Shown: positions 36,535-49,079, counted from the stretch's first letter. The stretch: DNA of 64,000 nucleotides from Vesta saturnalis (GCA_036346205.1 JARFJB010000002.1:1421501-1485500), one strand, 5' to 3'. The notes: generated by a model not told the origin, from the sequence alone. Made by a program: numbers and translations.

Positions 36535-39500
36535 ACGGAAGTATACGATTAAACCCTTACAATACCCTGGGTGACCAGTGTTACACTTCTCTTCTAGAAG
36601 CGTTACATGAACGGTGTCTTCACAAAAGAACGCGGAAATTAGGATACGCGACACTAGGACTTTGACATAACGATGGGCGGCATAATAAACATATCAATTG
36701 ATGTTAAAATAAATAATAACACGAAAATTAAACTTCTGTAAATTCTAATAACTTTCAATCCTCCCTTCGCACTTTATCCAGACTTAGACTAACAACTAAT
36801 CGTTTGCGTGTTTAAAAGTTAATAATTGCTCATTTATGAGATACATTCGAATTTAGATGACTGTTTAGTGGTTAGTAAATCACGTTCATTATTTTGTACT
36901 AATTATTGACAGGATAACTAAAATTAATGTAATGTATGCTTAATTTTTTGTGGGTATACTAATACCATCTATATTAACGTGATAAAGTTTATAAAGTATA
37001 TCTACCAATTTAATAGCTGACAGGAGTGGTTAACTTTATTTGATGATGCATGATATTCTATTAAATTGGTTTACAAAATAGAAAAAAAAATCCCAATATA
37101 TTTAAAAATCTCGCTGTGGTGGCAAAGTATTAAACTATATTAGTAATAGTATATTACATAACAAGCTACGAAAGTGGTAGATTATTGCAAGCGGAATTTT
37201 CACATGGTTACGCCAGCAAATGAGAAAAATCCAATCAAGTAGATAGACATCTCTTCGTGCGCAGCTAATGTACACTATTTATCCTACGACCATGAAAAAT
37301 TACAGTCTCCTTAATGTTTTATTGTTCACAAATTAAACAATTACAAGGTATACTTAATATAATATTTCAAGTTTTTTATTAAGGAATCATAATCATGCCC
37401 TAACAAATAGTGTAGTTCGTAATTATTATAGTTTAAAGACAACTACCTAAATATTTAAACTTGTCAAATCATAAAATGAAATAATTTAAAATCATTATGG
37501 TATTGCCATCAGCTTGTTCATATTATTTATGTGAATAGCAGTAAGCGTTACGACTTAGATGGCGGCCGAAGTCCCTGTCGGGCCGATGACAACCGGTATT
37601 TACTAGGGTAACTTATAGAAAAGCAAGGCGAAAGTAAAAGGCACCGTTTTTACTTCCGTATTGGGTACAAAGAGAAAGTGAATGTATTATTTTTGTACGG
37701 CTAATTGTGCGATATGAATCACTTTCGTACAAGGTCGTAGGAAAACAATTTTACGTATTTTAGGAGTTTGGCGTCCAATGCTTTTCAAAATCTCAACCTA
37801 GAAGTGTAATATGCAAATCCAAAACGAGCATTCTTGGTTTCGTCGCAATCTACTAATACTAAGAAAATGAATAACGATGTAATTTGGCGTCCATATGTAG
37901 ACGCCACTTGCAAAGTGCAGCCAAATTGGTGATCATTATCGACTTATTTACAATAATGGAATGTGAGCCCGCAATTCGCTTGGTTTCACATATGCCATAG
38001 TAACGTGACTGATATTGAAATTTTTATTGGTTATTATGTAACAAGTAATTAAATTTTACGTTAAATAAAACACACTTAATAATTTATAAAATTATTCTTT
38101 GCAAAATTACAAATGTTGTAACAAACAATTATAGATTTTGGATTAAATATAACACACTTAATTATTTATATAATGATTCTTTGCAAAACTACATTTTGGC
38201 AGTTTCAGTTGCCTATCCTAAGGGCACTTGAGTTGAACAGTTCTGATTCCAAAATCATCATAAAGGTTATTCTTCGTATCAATCTCAAAAAGACCTGGTT
38301 AAACTTTTCACTATAGAATGGCATTTTGTTGTTAGAGTCAAAAGAGTGAAGTTACTAAAACCTTTAGAGTGGTTTTGATTAATTATATATTAATCTATTG
38401 TGTATTCTTCAGCTGTTTAGTTTAGTTTAGATTGCAATTAAGTTTAAAAATAATTTGTTGTATAGAATCCTTCCGTTCTTTGGATTAAAAGCACTTCTCT
38501 TATCTCGAAGCCATAATATCTGGGTAAGCGTTCTTGTCTTCATTTGTCGAAATATAAGATCAATTACATCGTTTTATCTATTAAAAAAGATCTAATCTAA
38601 TAACCTCTCTTATTATATAATTTCCCTTTATAACAGAATGATAATTGGCGTAACGATTAGTTTAGGGTACACATCTTTCGTGTATTCTGAAGTCATGTAG
38701 GTACATCGTAGGATCTTTTATTTAAGAACAGCTGGAATCGCTTAATCCACCACTACCCCGCTACTTGCATATTTATAGTGTTCGGGTGCTAGTGGTGGCT
38801 CAAATTGAGAGACCGTCAACTAAACGTTTCAGGTTTTTTTTATTTATACTAACCTGGCAAGCTGTGCAAAGAAAGTAGCAGAATTCACGCTGAACTAGTA
38901 ATTCTTTGACGATTCATACATGTATGCTCGGGTTGCAGTTCGTTTATTTGTTATCAGCGGAATCAGTTGTCAATGTAAATAATAGCACGTAGTCTTGCTT
39001 GCCTGTAAATATTTTTAGTCGTAAGTTGGGTTATACCTACCTCAATAGTTTTCCATGTGATATTAAAAATTGCGGTAAAGGGTTATTCGTGATTACTTAT
39101 AATGATTATTGGGGTTTATAATAGTATATTTTAATAAAAATTTTGTTATAAACCAATATAATTACGCTAACCGTCTCTGTTCACTGTGACGAAATTATAT
39201 TGTTGTGTAGAAATTTACTTTACTGTCACCGTGCCTACTATGGATTGTTCAAACGCTAAGATCTATCGCTTTGCGAGTTGGTAGGTACAGGGTGCGTCGC
39301 AAGCGTTTGCAACTGGACCGGTACGATGTTTTCGGCTCAGTTTGGTTACTCGTAATTCGTATTGTAATTTAACTAAGTTTGTTTATAACGCGAATACGCC
39401 TAACTTTATTCATACGGTTTTTTGCATTCTTAATTAATTATATTGTATTATTCAAACATTATATGTTTTAAATTAATTTATGATTTTTTTCGACTCGTCG

Positions 39501-39650
39501 GAATTAGATTTCTGGTTTGTTCCAGGGAAGGTTAATCTTGTGGCTCCAAAGGGTCTGGCGCCTACAAAATAAATACTGTTTCTTTTTAGCGAACGAGTTC
39601 ATATGTAATTATGTAAATAAATATTTTTTTTATAAATACACAAAAAAAAA
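36535..39650. other. AT-rich stretch, no gene recognised
   Basis: Only short meaningless open frames are present. One local tandem duplication is listed separately at 38061-38194. A slightly GC-richer patch near 37555-37600 has no recognised identity. Confidence 0.5.
38061..38194. repeat. Local tandem duplication, period 82
   Basis: A 51-bp word containing ACACACTTAAT and ATTCTTTGCAAAA occurs at 38061-38111 and again, with a few changes, at about 38143-38194. Confidence 0.75.
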
Positions 39651-39655
39651 CAGAT

Positions 39656-39705
39656 TACCTCAAGTAGGATTTGAACCTACATGTACTTTGCCGGAGTACC
39701 GCTCT
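39656..39705 (-). repeat. Truncated copy of the tRNA-like repeat, anticodon GGC
   Basis: The minus strand reads AGCGGTACTCCGGCAAAGTAC, then GTAGG/CCTAC with T-loop TTCAAAT, then TTGAGGTA, followed by a T9 run. This corresponds to the 3' two-thirds of the tRNA-like sequences at 8707 and 8969; the acceptor 5' strand and D arm are missing. The anticodon loop CCGGCAA gives GGC, again an Ala-type triplet. Confidence 0.75.
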
Positions 39706-39720
39706 ATATGTAATAAATAA

Positions 39721-41600
39721 ATAATTCTTGTTTGTGACAAAGCTGAATCTGACAAAACTTTAGTGCTACATAAAGTTGTATTGAATTATCAAAATTCAAT
39801 AAAAACTGGAATATGACATTTAAAGTAATCAAGTTCGGGAGTATTTCCGGTAAAACCCTAAAAATAGTTTAGCTGAATTGAGTTCTTGGGATAACTTACG
39901 CATATATATTTTGAGCACAATAGAGTAGATTTTCGGATACACATCCACTCAATTCATCGTGAATGCTCTGTATTATAGTTCTTGGAATGGAAATACGTAA
40001 TGTACCGCTGTAAATCAAATGTTAGTATTCTAACAGTACAAAACGTAGCGTGTATTTAAACAAAGAACAATTTTGATGATGGAGGCGATATGAGAAACAA
40101 TTGTGCCAATGCCTTAATTTTATTTGATTGATTTTCTGTTGTCTGTAAATTCCTTGCATTATTGCTATGCGCCACGAGAGTACACTACATTTTAAATAAG
40201 CTCGTAGTTTGGGGTAAAATATCAAGTACATCATTTTATTTTTTATTAAAGTCTTACCTACTTTGAATTTGAACCTTTTTGCAGGGGTAAAGCATATATA
40301 AGCGTTAAGATGGATCCATGTGTTAAAGTAGAAAAACATGAAAAAGACAATTGATGTAGACATCTACTTTGATATAGAGATCTACTCCTTGCTGTAAGTT
40401 TTTACACAGTATAACTTATAACATCAACAATTTAAAGTTGATAATGGATAATAGCAGATATGTTGTTCGTGATGATTTATAGGTCTAACGATTTCAACTC
40501 TGATTTTACTTTATATGGTGGATAGAAGCATTTTAAAATTTTTTTCTGATATGACCATGCTAGAAAATTTAATTTTCTAAATATTGACATAAAGGAAAAC
40601 AATATACGAATTAATGAATAAGTACATTTGTGAATCGGTGATTTTAAGTCCATTCAATGAACGCATTTGAACTTTATTGTACTTTAAAAAATAGACAAAG
40701 CTAAACAAATCGAAGTCTCGAGAAGATTTATCGCCGAAATACTACACAAAAAGACAATTAAACCGATTTAATTCTTTTTCTATACGAAATGGTCGTTTTT
40801 TATTTAATTAACTGTAAACTGCTGAAGCAAGTTATGTCATGCACTTTTTGCACTATTATTCCGATTTTCATATTGTTGTAAAGGTCTGAAATAAAAATGT
40901 AGTTTTCTGTTGTTTGTATAAATACTATGGCTATAGTCGAAATTATGAGTGAATTCCGATATCGGATTAGCGCTTTTATTCAAGCTCTATGGTCGAACAT
41001 GCAACTTTGTCGTTTTTACACGTGTTATATTACGAAGATGGAAAGAAATTTGTTGTGAATAACTCCGCGGGTTGTGAACTAAAACCTACACTGTACGTTA
41101 AAACATAGGTTCAATTTAAATACATGCGTTAGAAGGAAATGCAAATGTGCATCGGCATGTCTTTACATAAATGGCAAATATCGACTTAAAATCACTTACA
41201 CAGCGGTACTTAAAATTTTTTTTACTTATATCGTTTTTAAAATATTACAAACTTAACTAAAGTAAATTGAATAATTCTCATTTATTTAAAATATGCATAA
41301 ATACTTTCATTATGACGATAAAAACTTTCAAGTTCGTAAAAGTACCTCATCAATTACAAACCAATTAAATTTCTACGGCAATTAAAATTTTTGGAATATA
41401 TAGTTATACGATTTGCATTACAACTTTCTCTTTCTTTAAATTCAGCAATTAGTAATTAGGAATAGTATAAATTAAACGAGGAAAATAAATTTTCTTTAGT
41501 TGTGTATAAGTTATAATTCGTTTAGGTTATTTTTGTGCTCGAATAAAATTTAAAATGTCCGTAAAATTTTTAAATGAACGTTATCAGAGTTAATTTTTAA
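39721..41600. other. AT-rich stretch, no gene recognised
   Basis: No coding region was supported. The dispersed repeat R3 lies at 40935-41071. Confidence 0.5.
40935..41071 (+). repeat. Dispersed repeat R3, copy 1
   Basis: The stretch matches the minus strand of 51508-51640: shared words include ATATCGGATTAG, GCTTTTATTCAAGC, GGTCGAACATGC and GGAAAGAAATTTGTTGTG. A short similar word (CGGATTAGCGCTTT) also occurs near 58445. Class unknown. Confidence 0.75.
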
Positions 41601-41635
41601 TGTTTACGGATACTTTTGCCGAGAAATAGATAAAT

Positions 41636-42775
41636 TTGGCATTTTGTGCAGTGTTCTGGCAGTGTTCCAAACAAGATCCAGTTGCTTTAAATGTTTGTGA
41701 TAAAACAATTAGAAAGATTGGTTTGAGTAAACGGACGGGCAATCCATTACAAACAACAATTAAGAGATTCCGCAAAAAAATCAAAAGAGATCATATGCCC
41801 GAAGGATTCAAATATACAATAAGAGATATTGAATATGACACGTATGCCAGAAAGGAACATATCACAATGCAAGCAGTTAAAAATATACTGCATAATAAAG
41901 GATTATTGGAAGCATCATGTACAACTATAAGAAACATTGTACATAGCATCCGTTTTAAATATAAAAAGGATTGCAACCGAGAGCACTTTGCAAAATGAGA
42001 GGTGTGGTATTTACACGAGTATGATTAACAAAAATATGTCCAAAATATGCAAAAAAGCCACCTCTTCTCGTCGTGTTTCTAGACTAAACTTGGATATTTA
42101 ATAAAGGATCAGTTAAACGATCTTGGTAAGATCATACTCCAAAGTCTTTGAAGAATACAGAATGTTCTTTCACTGGGAAAACATGTATCACTCTACATGC
42201 AGGTAATTCAAATGGCTTCATTGTGGATACAAGTTTAATATTCGCTGAAAAATTAAAGTCATGACTGTATGGATGCAACAGTCTTAGAGAAGTGGTTAAA
42301 GGAGCAGATGTTACCAAAGTTAAATGAACCATCTATAATCGTGATGGATAATGCATCATATCAATCCCGTCTTGTGGAACCGATGCCATCTTCTAGTTGG
42401 AAAAATGTTGATTTACAAAACTGGCCAAAAAATAAAAATATACTTTTTGGTAAATGTAGGCTAAAGGTAGATCTGTGGAATCTTGCCAAGCAAAATGCAT
42501 ACCATCGTTAATTCAATGTCACTGAAAACAAATGGGAAATTTGCAAATCGTTTTATGATAAAATCATTAGTAGAGATGGATATCCTGATGGTAATGTAGG
42601 AGTCTTTGAAACAATGTGACGCTGATATTTAGAAAAAAAAACAATTTTGCACACTCAAACACTTGTTTTGAATGGGTGGTCACGTGAAAAACTGTTAGAT
42701 GTAATGGTGGAACGTTTATAGTTTCTGTCGGTGAGAGTGATACAGAAGACAGTGATTGGAATTATGATAGTGATT
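41636..42775 (+). pseudogene. IS630/Tc1-type transposase with MDNASYQSR motif, decayed
   Basis: The first frame (41636-41998) has the N-terminal region: VCDKTIRKIGLSKRTGNP, then KRFRKKIKRDHM, YDTYARKEHITMQAVKNIL and TTIRNIVHSIRFKYKK. A gap with broken frames follows. At 42269-42511 comes VLEKWLKEQMLPKL, then IVMDNASYQSRLVE carrying the second catalytic Asp, and a KNVDLQNW stretch. Further fragments include NGWSREKLL and an acidic tail SDTEDSDWNYDSD near 42745. The block with the final acidic residue (usually an LPPYHCELNPIELAW-like motif) was not found, so part of the catalytic domain is deleted. I know this type as abundant DDE-superfamily endonucleases in insect genomes. The inverted ends were not identified. 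Confidence 0.8.
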
Positions 42776-42952
42776 AGGGAATCTGGTAATTGTTTTGTGT
42801 ACAATTATAGTTCAGAGTTTTTTGAGAGACAAAAAACTGTAAAATTTCAGTTTGTTTTGAATACCGGTGTGAAGTCGCTTTTGGGAAATTTCTTTGCTAG
42901 TCTGTCTGTAATTCCGTTTATATAAGGTAGAATAACAGGAATCTTGCGTTCA

Positions 42953-42988
42953 TTGTCAAAGGGAACAAAGGACGTTCCCGAAACGTTG
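42953..42988 (+). ncRNA. Hammerhead-like remnant in 5' PLE repeat
   Basis: Stem II strands GGGAAC (42961-42966) and GTTCCC (42974-42979) pair perfectly and are followed by GAAACG. Compared with the 3' copy, about 18 bases including the TTGACGA core box are missing between ATTGTCAAA and the stem. The ribozyme core is therefore broken here. Confidence 0.5.
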
Positions 42989-43141
42989 AATTAATTTGTA
43001 CAGAAACATAATATCCCTATACGGAGAAGAAACGTTGAATACCATCAAGATCTATAGAAAACTACGTTTCAAAAAATGTGAAACACTTACTAATTTAACT
43101 TTTTTAAATTTAAAAAAAAAATAATACCCAAGAGATTTAAA

Positions 43142-45375
43142 TTGAAACCAAGACCAGACATTAATGGTTTTTATAAGATTTTATTCAAAACAAGCCTTGC
43201 CCTTTTAAGAAAAGCGATTGCCAATGAAAGGGCTAAACTTGACTGTCTCAACCGTACCCTTTATGACACCTTCCAAACTTTACATGCTTTCAAAATTCAC
43301 CCTTTCGTATTCGATACGGTATCGTCTCATTGAAAATACTGTAGAATCGTCTTTGACTAACCGACAAAAACAAAAATTTGAACGTCTGTCTCATACATCA
43401 CAGGCAAATAAAGCAAAACCGCTAAGGACAGTACACAATTTCAGTGGCAAATAATTTAATAATAATATTCTGAATGTTTTAGGTAAAGGGTTTAATTTTG
43501 CCATCACTCCTAAACGGATTCCCGTAGAAAACATAATTACCAACGTAGAATACGCCTTAAAGGATACAGAATCTACGGTCGCTGACGAAATTAGGCTCAA
43601 CGTAGCACACATTCTTCAGAACTGCAAACTTCCCAAACAGAATATCACCAAACAAGACTTTCAAATGTTAAACCAAATTAAAAACGACGACCAAATATTA
43701 ATACTACCCGCTGACAAAGGAAACGCTACTGTCATTGTCAACTCTAAAAACTATCACCACAAGATATCTGAACTGTTAACTTCTTCAGAGTATAAGAAAA
43801 ATTAGTGCAATCCTACCACCTACATAGAAAAAACAACAAAATCTTTCATTAATTCTACAAAATTAGACAAAGAAACAAAACAGAAACTAATTCCAAGAGA
43901 GAAGAGTTCAAGAATCCCCAAAATATACGGACTCCCAAAAATACATAAGGAAAACTGTGCATTCTATTCTCCGACTCATGACCTTGCTCGTTATCTAGTA
44001 AAAATTATTCAGCCGATTTGTGAAAATGCTGTATCCTACATCAAAAACTTTTATGATTTTCTACACAAACTCAAAATTGTACCCTTGGCTACAAATGACA
44101 TTTTAGTTAGCTTTGACATAACGTCACTTTTCACCAAAATACCTATTGAAGACACGATAAAAATTCTTGAAGAAAAACACTCAATAAACCAAGATATACT
44201 CAAATTGATAAACCACTGCATGCACTCAATCTATTTTACATACAAAGGACAATTCTACAAGCAAATTCAAGGAGCACCTATGGGCTCGCCACTCTCTCCA
44301 GCTTTTGCGAATGTATATATGGAACATTTTGAAACCACTGCTTTAAATTCTGCAGATTTAAAACCTAAATGTTGGTTTCGTTATGTTGACGACACATTTG
44401 TAGTTTGGCCCCATGGAAAAGGAAACTTGAACCATTTTCTGGGACATATTAACAACATTCACGACAACATCAAATTTACTATGGAAGTTGAAGAAAATAA
44501 TTCACTCCCTTTTTTGGACACCCTAATAACAAGACTTCCTAATGGTAAATTTACACACAAAGTTTATCGAAAACCAACTCATACGAATAGATACTTGAAC
44601 TCTCTCTCGCATCACCATCCTGGTCAATTACGTAGCGTTATGAAATCCTTCATATACCGCTCTTACCACTTATCTGACCAAAGTTCTAAAACGGAACAGA
44701 TGAAGACTATTAATAAAATACTACTTCAAAATGGATACAAAGATCAAGAAATATTGAAAATTACCAACGAAGTAAGAAGACCAAAAAATAATAACTTGTC
44801 AAACAATGAACGCAAGATTCCTGTTATTCTACCTTATATAAAAGGAATTACACACAGAATAGCAAAGAAATTTCCCAAAAACGACTTCAGACCGGTATTC
44901 AAACCACATTCAACTTTTAAGAAACCCCAAAGACAAAATTCCTAATTGAATCCAAGGAGTAGATGAGATACCGTGCAACAAATGTCGAAGAACTCATATC
45001 GGACACCAACTAGCAATTAAACCGCACAATCCATCATCGTCTTTAGCCTCACATCATTTAGATACAGGACACCAAATTAACACCAAGAATATCGGTTTAA
45101 TTGCATCTCTGTATACCTTACAAGAAAGAATTGTTAGAGAAGCAGTTGAAATTGAAAGAAGACCAAACGCCCTCAATAAACGAGATGACACTTCTAGAAT
45201 ACCACAAATTTGGAAGAATATCATTAAACAAGTTGATTTGACATTTCAACCAACTCTAAATCTTCCAGAAATTTCAAATACTTGTACTACACTATTCCTG
45301 ACGTCCCCAATTCTGCACCTTTTACATCATGTACTAGACCAACTACCCGAAGTCAAACACACTCGTCCAGATTAA
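43142..45375 (+). pseudogene. Penelope-like element reverse transcriptase and degenerate GIY-YIG endonuclease
   Basis: Pieces in several frames form one protein. The N-terminus has RLIENTVESSLTNRQKQKFE and KGFNFAITPKRIPVENII. The RT fingers have ILPADKGNATVI and RIPKIYGLPKIHKE. An intact frame 44085-44945 (286 codons) holds DILVSFDITSLFTKIP, GAPMGSPLSPAFANVYME and the catalytic RYVDDTFVVW. Its thumb region contains KVYRKPTHTNRYLN and SHHHPGQLRSVMKSF. Beyond it, frameshifted sequence gives GVDEIPCNKCRRTHIGHQ, a GIY-YIG start in which the GIY tyrosine is replaced by Asp. RIVREAVEIERRPNALN follows, with the expected Glu region. Stops at about 43452 and 43803 and frameshifts near 43320 and 44945 break it. 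The RT core looks well preserved, suggesting a fairly young copy. Confidence 0.9.
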
Positions 45376-45461
45376 ATTAAAATTAGTTACCTTGTTTCAT
45401 ATTATGTATTTGTTAAAAATAGTTACCTTATTTCAATTTCTGTAATTGTCAAAATAAATTC

Positions 45462-45493
45462 TTGACGAAGAGAACAAAGGACGTTCTCGAAAC
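45462..45493 (+). ncRNA. Hammerhead-like motif in 3' PLE repeat
   Basis: TTGACGAA is followed by stem II strands GAGAAC (45470-45475) and GTTCTC (45483-45488) around a 7-base loop, then GAAAC. The core differs from the CUGANGA consensus at its first base. The motif follows the PLE ORF remnant by about 90 bp, as expected for a PLE terminal repeat. Activity is uncertain. Confidence 0.55.
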
Positions 45494-45578
45494 GTTGAAT
45501 TAATTTGAAGGTTTATTTACACAAGTTTTAAAGAAAAATGTCTTATATAAACATTAATACTTGTGGAAATCTAAATAG

Positions 45579-45579
<1 letters not shown>

Positions 45580-45649
<70 letters not shown>
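45580..45649. repeat. (AT)n microsatellite
   Basis: AT dinucleotides with a single G at 45641. The run ends exactly at a mariner-like CAGTGTG tip (45650). Confidence 0.95.
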
Positions 45650-45651
<2 letters not shown>

Positions 45652-45960
45652 GTGTGACTCATTTAGATTGGAAACGCCCCTGTAAAATTTATTAACCGAT
45701 TTCGGCCAATTTTTTTTTAATGTCAAGTAATAACAAAATTTAAAATGTTTATTCCAATTTTAAGGGCATTCTACGATACTTTTCGTAGTCGAAAATGGAG
45801 AATTTTTATTAGCGATTTTTTATAAAGAAAATTTCTACGGTCAGAGTGCCTCCAAACAGCTGTGACCAAAATTTTATAAAAATATATTTATTAATAACAA
45901 AGTTATGAAAGCTTAAAATTCGAAAACTCACTAAGCTAACAGTTACAAAAAAACACCCTG
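45650..45960. mobile_element. Candidate mariner-class terminus or short MITE
   Basis: CAGTGTG after TA at 45650 and CACCCTG before TA at 45954-45960 would delimit a 311-bp unit, but the two ends share little beyond the first bases. It may instead be one terminal region of the mariner remnant at 46113-46443, whose C-terminus points toward it. Confidence 0.4.
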
Positions 45961-46112
45961 TATCAATACATTGCCATGGAAATTGTTTTTTATTTTTTAA
46001 TAATTGTTAGAATAAACCACCAATGGAGAAAAAAGTAGCATCAGTATTTAATAAAAGTAACCGAATTACGTTTAACTTGACACGGAATTAACTAATAAAA
46101 CTTGATTTTATT

Positions 46113-46443
46113 TTAGATCCTAGTTCTCTCTATCAATCCACCATCTAGTCCGATACACTTGTCGTAGCGCTTACGGATGTTTTTAATTACAATCCTTCGT
46201 TTTTCGTTAGTAGCCTATCCATCGGTTTGGATAATATTCGTTCAGCCATTACCTCAGAGCTCTGGCAGAAAGAACTGAACGCCCATCTAACTGGAAAAGT
46301 ACATTTAATCGTTCATGAATTGGAATCTTGTGTATGGCATACCTCAAACCGGTATTTAAAAATTTTAAAAAGTTCTGCGCGTTAATGTTTTCCGCAAAAA
46401 AGAAAGGAATTCGTTCGTTTAGCATCCCACACCAGACGTACAT
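46113..46443 (-). pseudogene. Mariner-like (DD41D-related) transposase fragment
   Basis: The minus-strand frame 46443-46249 reads VWCGMLNERIPFFFAENI, then NIN-type and HERLNVLFQLDG motifs. This matches the segment around the second catalytic Asp of the other two mariners, with FQLDG in place of FQQDG. After a break, the C-terminal KRYDKCIGLDGGLIER occurs with a stop at 46113-46115. The stretch with the third catalytic residue is deleted. The first half of the gene is absent. It is an old fragment. Confidence 0.75.
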
Positions 46444-46554
46444 AAGTATTCAGCAGAAAGTGCGATGTAAAGGCGCTTTTAATATGTTTTAAATATGTAT
46501 ATGTAATAATGAATAAAGTAATTTTGAAATGCATGCACGTACAATATTATACGG

Positions 46555-46640
46555 GATGTGGATGCGTCGCGGGACACCCTCATCTCATGCCGCTCCAGTG
46601 CGACACCCCCCTCGACGAACGATCCCTGCTGCCGCTCAAG
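46555..46640. other. GC-rich island of unknown origin
   Basis: About 85 bp of clearly higher GC content (words such as GATGCGTCGCGGGACACCC and CTGCTGCCGCTCAAGCC) in AT-rich surroundings. Both strands are open across it, but no protein family was recognised. It may be an exon-like fragment, part of an unknown repeat, or a captured segment. Confidence 0.4.
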
Positions 46641-47098
46641 CCAGTGATATATCCTAAAAACCATGCTTTTATTAATCTAATGTTGTTTGATTGATTTTGT
46701 AAATAAGTTTTTCACTACATGGTTAGTTATAAACGATGAGATAATCAAATTACAGTATAATGCTTGTTTTTCAACCATTCTACTCTGATAAATAAAATCG
46801 TTTTTAGTAGTTTGGCTGTTTTAATTAAGAGTTCCGTAACAAGAGAGAGGCGTGCATGATTAACTTCTATTGCTGAAAAATCACAGGTATATTCTTCCCT
46901 GTTTTATCATGCTTATTTCTATCAAGATAATCCTATTCATTGTTGTTGTCTTTCAAATATTTACTAAAACCAACACGCGCATCGTGCACTAACAATAATA
47001 GTTTGATGTATATCTAATTTACAATGTCTAATTACATGCTTACTTAATAGCCGCTCATTTATTTATTTTAAATCAATTTGTGTGTATGTGTGTGCGTG

Positions 47099-47148
<50 letters not shown>

Positions 47149-48540
47149 TAATTGAACATACAAATAAATCAGGGATAACTTTTTTCTGGTGTATAGCTGT
47201 TGACCGCTTAGATAGAGAATCTGCCTGCATAAAAAAAGCGCTATTGCATCAGGGTAGAAATGATTATTATTATTTCATCTAATATTTATTTTAGAATTTA
47301 ATGTTTTTTGCAGCAGCAAATTTTTAAAATATTTGTAAACACATTAATTAACGCGATGTCGACGACTGATTACTACTTTTCAATTAATATAAATGAAGTT
47401 GTATAACTGTTGTAATAATAATAAACACATAATAAAAATCCCGCTAACAGTTCCCGTTTTACAAGACTACGGCTCCTTATTAAAATGCAACCCTCCCAAT
47501 GCATAAATAAATTAGGTCACAACTTGTTGATGGGATTAAAAGAAATGTAATAGTAATTATGAAATCTCCTTTGATAAAAACGGATCCTAATTAATAACAG
47601 ATTAAATCTTCTTATTCCAGGATGAAAAAAAAATACGATACCCACGTGGGCATAAAAAAAGTGAAAGTTAAAGTGTTCCCAGGGTGACGTCATAAAAAAT
47701 GCGGCACAAGTTTCCCTGTTCTACTTACTAACGTGACCTTATGTTGCCCAAGTAGTGGCAGCTATGTTCGGGCTCTTTAAGGGCTACTTCGTATATAACA
47801 AATGAGTCCGCATTTGAAACATCGATTTATTTGCAAATTATTATGTTGAGAAACACCCACAGAATGTAGTAAACAAAAATAAATATAAGATTTTTGTTAA
47901 GAAAGAAATGTCCAAAAATTAAACTATTGAAATGTAAATTTTTAATTGTTAGTTTAAACTATTCTTTAGTAATTGTGAGATGCAATAAATTTAGACAACA
48001 ATCAATTTGAAACCAACTAGTTAGTGTAGAAATAATATGAGAATATTGAAAATTCCACACAATCAATTTAAAGATTAATTGAATACCTGCGTATTAAACA
48101 AAAGACCTTTGTCTAATGCTTAAATTATTTCGATTGTATAGGATTGGAGGAATATTTAATTATTCGTAAGACTAATATACAAAATAGGAAACTATGGTAT
48201 CAGATTTTTAGGATTATTTTTTTTTCCGTTCGAAGTCAGAAAAACAAACAATATTAAATATTAAATTAATTATTACTGTGGTTCTTCACTTACATGTGAG
48301 ATAAGTTCCACGTAAGTGCTACATTTTATATTGTAGTCAAGATTTCAATTTTAATGTTAAAATTGAGCGTACTTTCTTAAAATGCAATTTTGCGTGAGTT
48401 ACTAATATTGTATGTACTCAATAATTTTTGGCGTTTAGGTTAAATTAATTTGTGATTTATGTTCAATTAGCTTTAACAATCAAGACAACACATAAATGGT
48501 TTCAATTGGCTTAATTTTAATAAAAAATCTCTTATTCACG
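46641..48540. other. AT-rich stretch, no gene recognised
   Basis: Contains the GT microsatellite at 47079-47146. No other feature was supported. Confidence 0.5.
47079..47146. repeat. (GT)n microsatellite
   Basis: GT dinucleotides with two GC interruptions in the left third. Confidence 0.95.
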
Positions 48541-48549
48541 AACATTATA

Positions 48550-49073
48550 CAGATACATATTTTTAACTCTAGAGATAGACCATGTTCAGTTTTAAAACGA
48601 CAGTGTCAACTCAATGCTATAATTCGACCGTCCTGGCAATTTGATCTTTTCAAAATGTAACAAATGCATTGAAGCGTTTTTCAGAAAACGTCAAAAACTG
48701 TTGTTGTTAAGTGTATTAAATATTAGTTTACAAAAAAAATGTTCTATTTTGATCCTCTTCCGTGAGGTTTCTAAATTTATACTCTTTGAATCTAAACTCA
48801 TTTTAAACTTTTCAGACTGAAAATCGGGAAAAAATTGTGAAATGGAAAATATTTATTCTTCTTCATCATAACATAATACATTGCTTGATCTGATAAGTAA
48901 TAACGTGGAATCTCCTCGTTCTTTTGTGATGATTCGTCACGACACATTATTTACTATAATTTTTTTAATTATTGAAAAATCAAAGTGCCATGACGGTCGA
49001 TTGTTAGCATTGCGTTGACACTGTCGTGTTAAAGCTGAACATGGTCTATGTTGAGAGTTAAAAAATGTCTCTG
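48550..49073. mobile_element. Second foldback MITE (TA duplication)
   Basis: The left end CAGATACATATTTTTAACTC follows TA at 48548-48549. The right end is its inverted, slightly diverged copy, ending at 49073 before TA. Arms of about 120 bp share ATAGACCATGTTCAG, CGACAGTGTCAAC and CGACCGTC. The central 250-300 bp show no coding content. TA flanks and inverted ends point to Tc1/mariner-class mobilisation. Confidence 0.88.
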
Positions 49074-49079
49074 TATATT

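Larger units (their letters stand above)
42953..45508 (+). mobile_element. Penelope-like element bounded by hammerhead-bearing direct repeats, copy 3
   Basis: A 35-bp direct repeat (starting AACAAAGGACGTTC and ending GAATTAATTTG) lies at 42965-42999 and 45474-45508, bracketing a PLE protein remnant on the plus strand. Each copy holds the stem II and GAAAC parts of a hammerhead-like motif. Short terminal repeats with hammerhead ribozymes are a known feature of PLEs (their pLTRs). The element is about 2.55 kb. Full extent of the terminal repeats was not determined. Confidence 0.75.
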
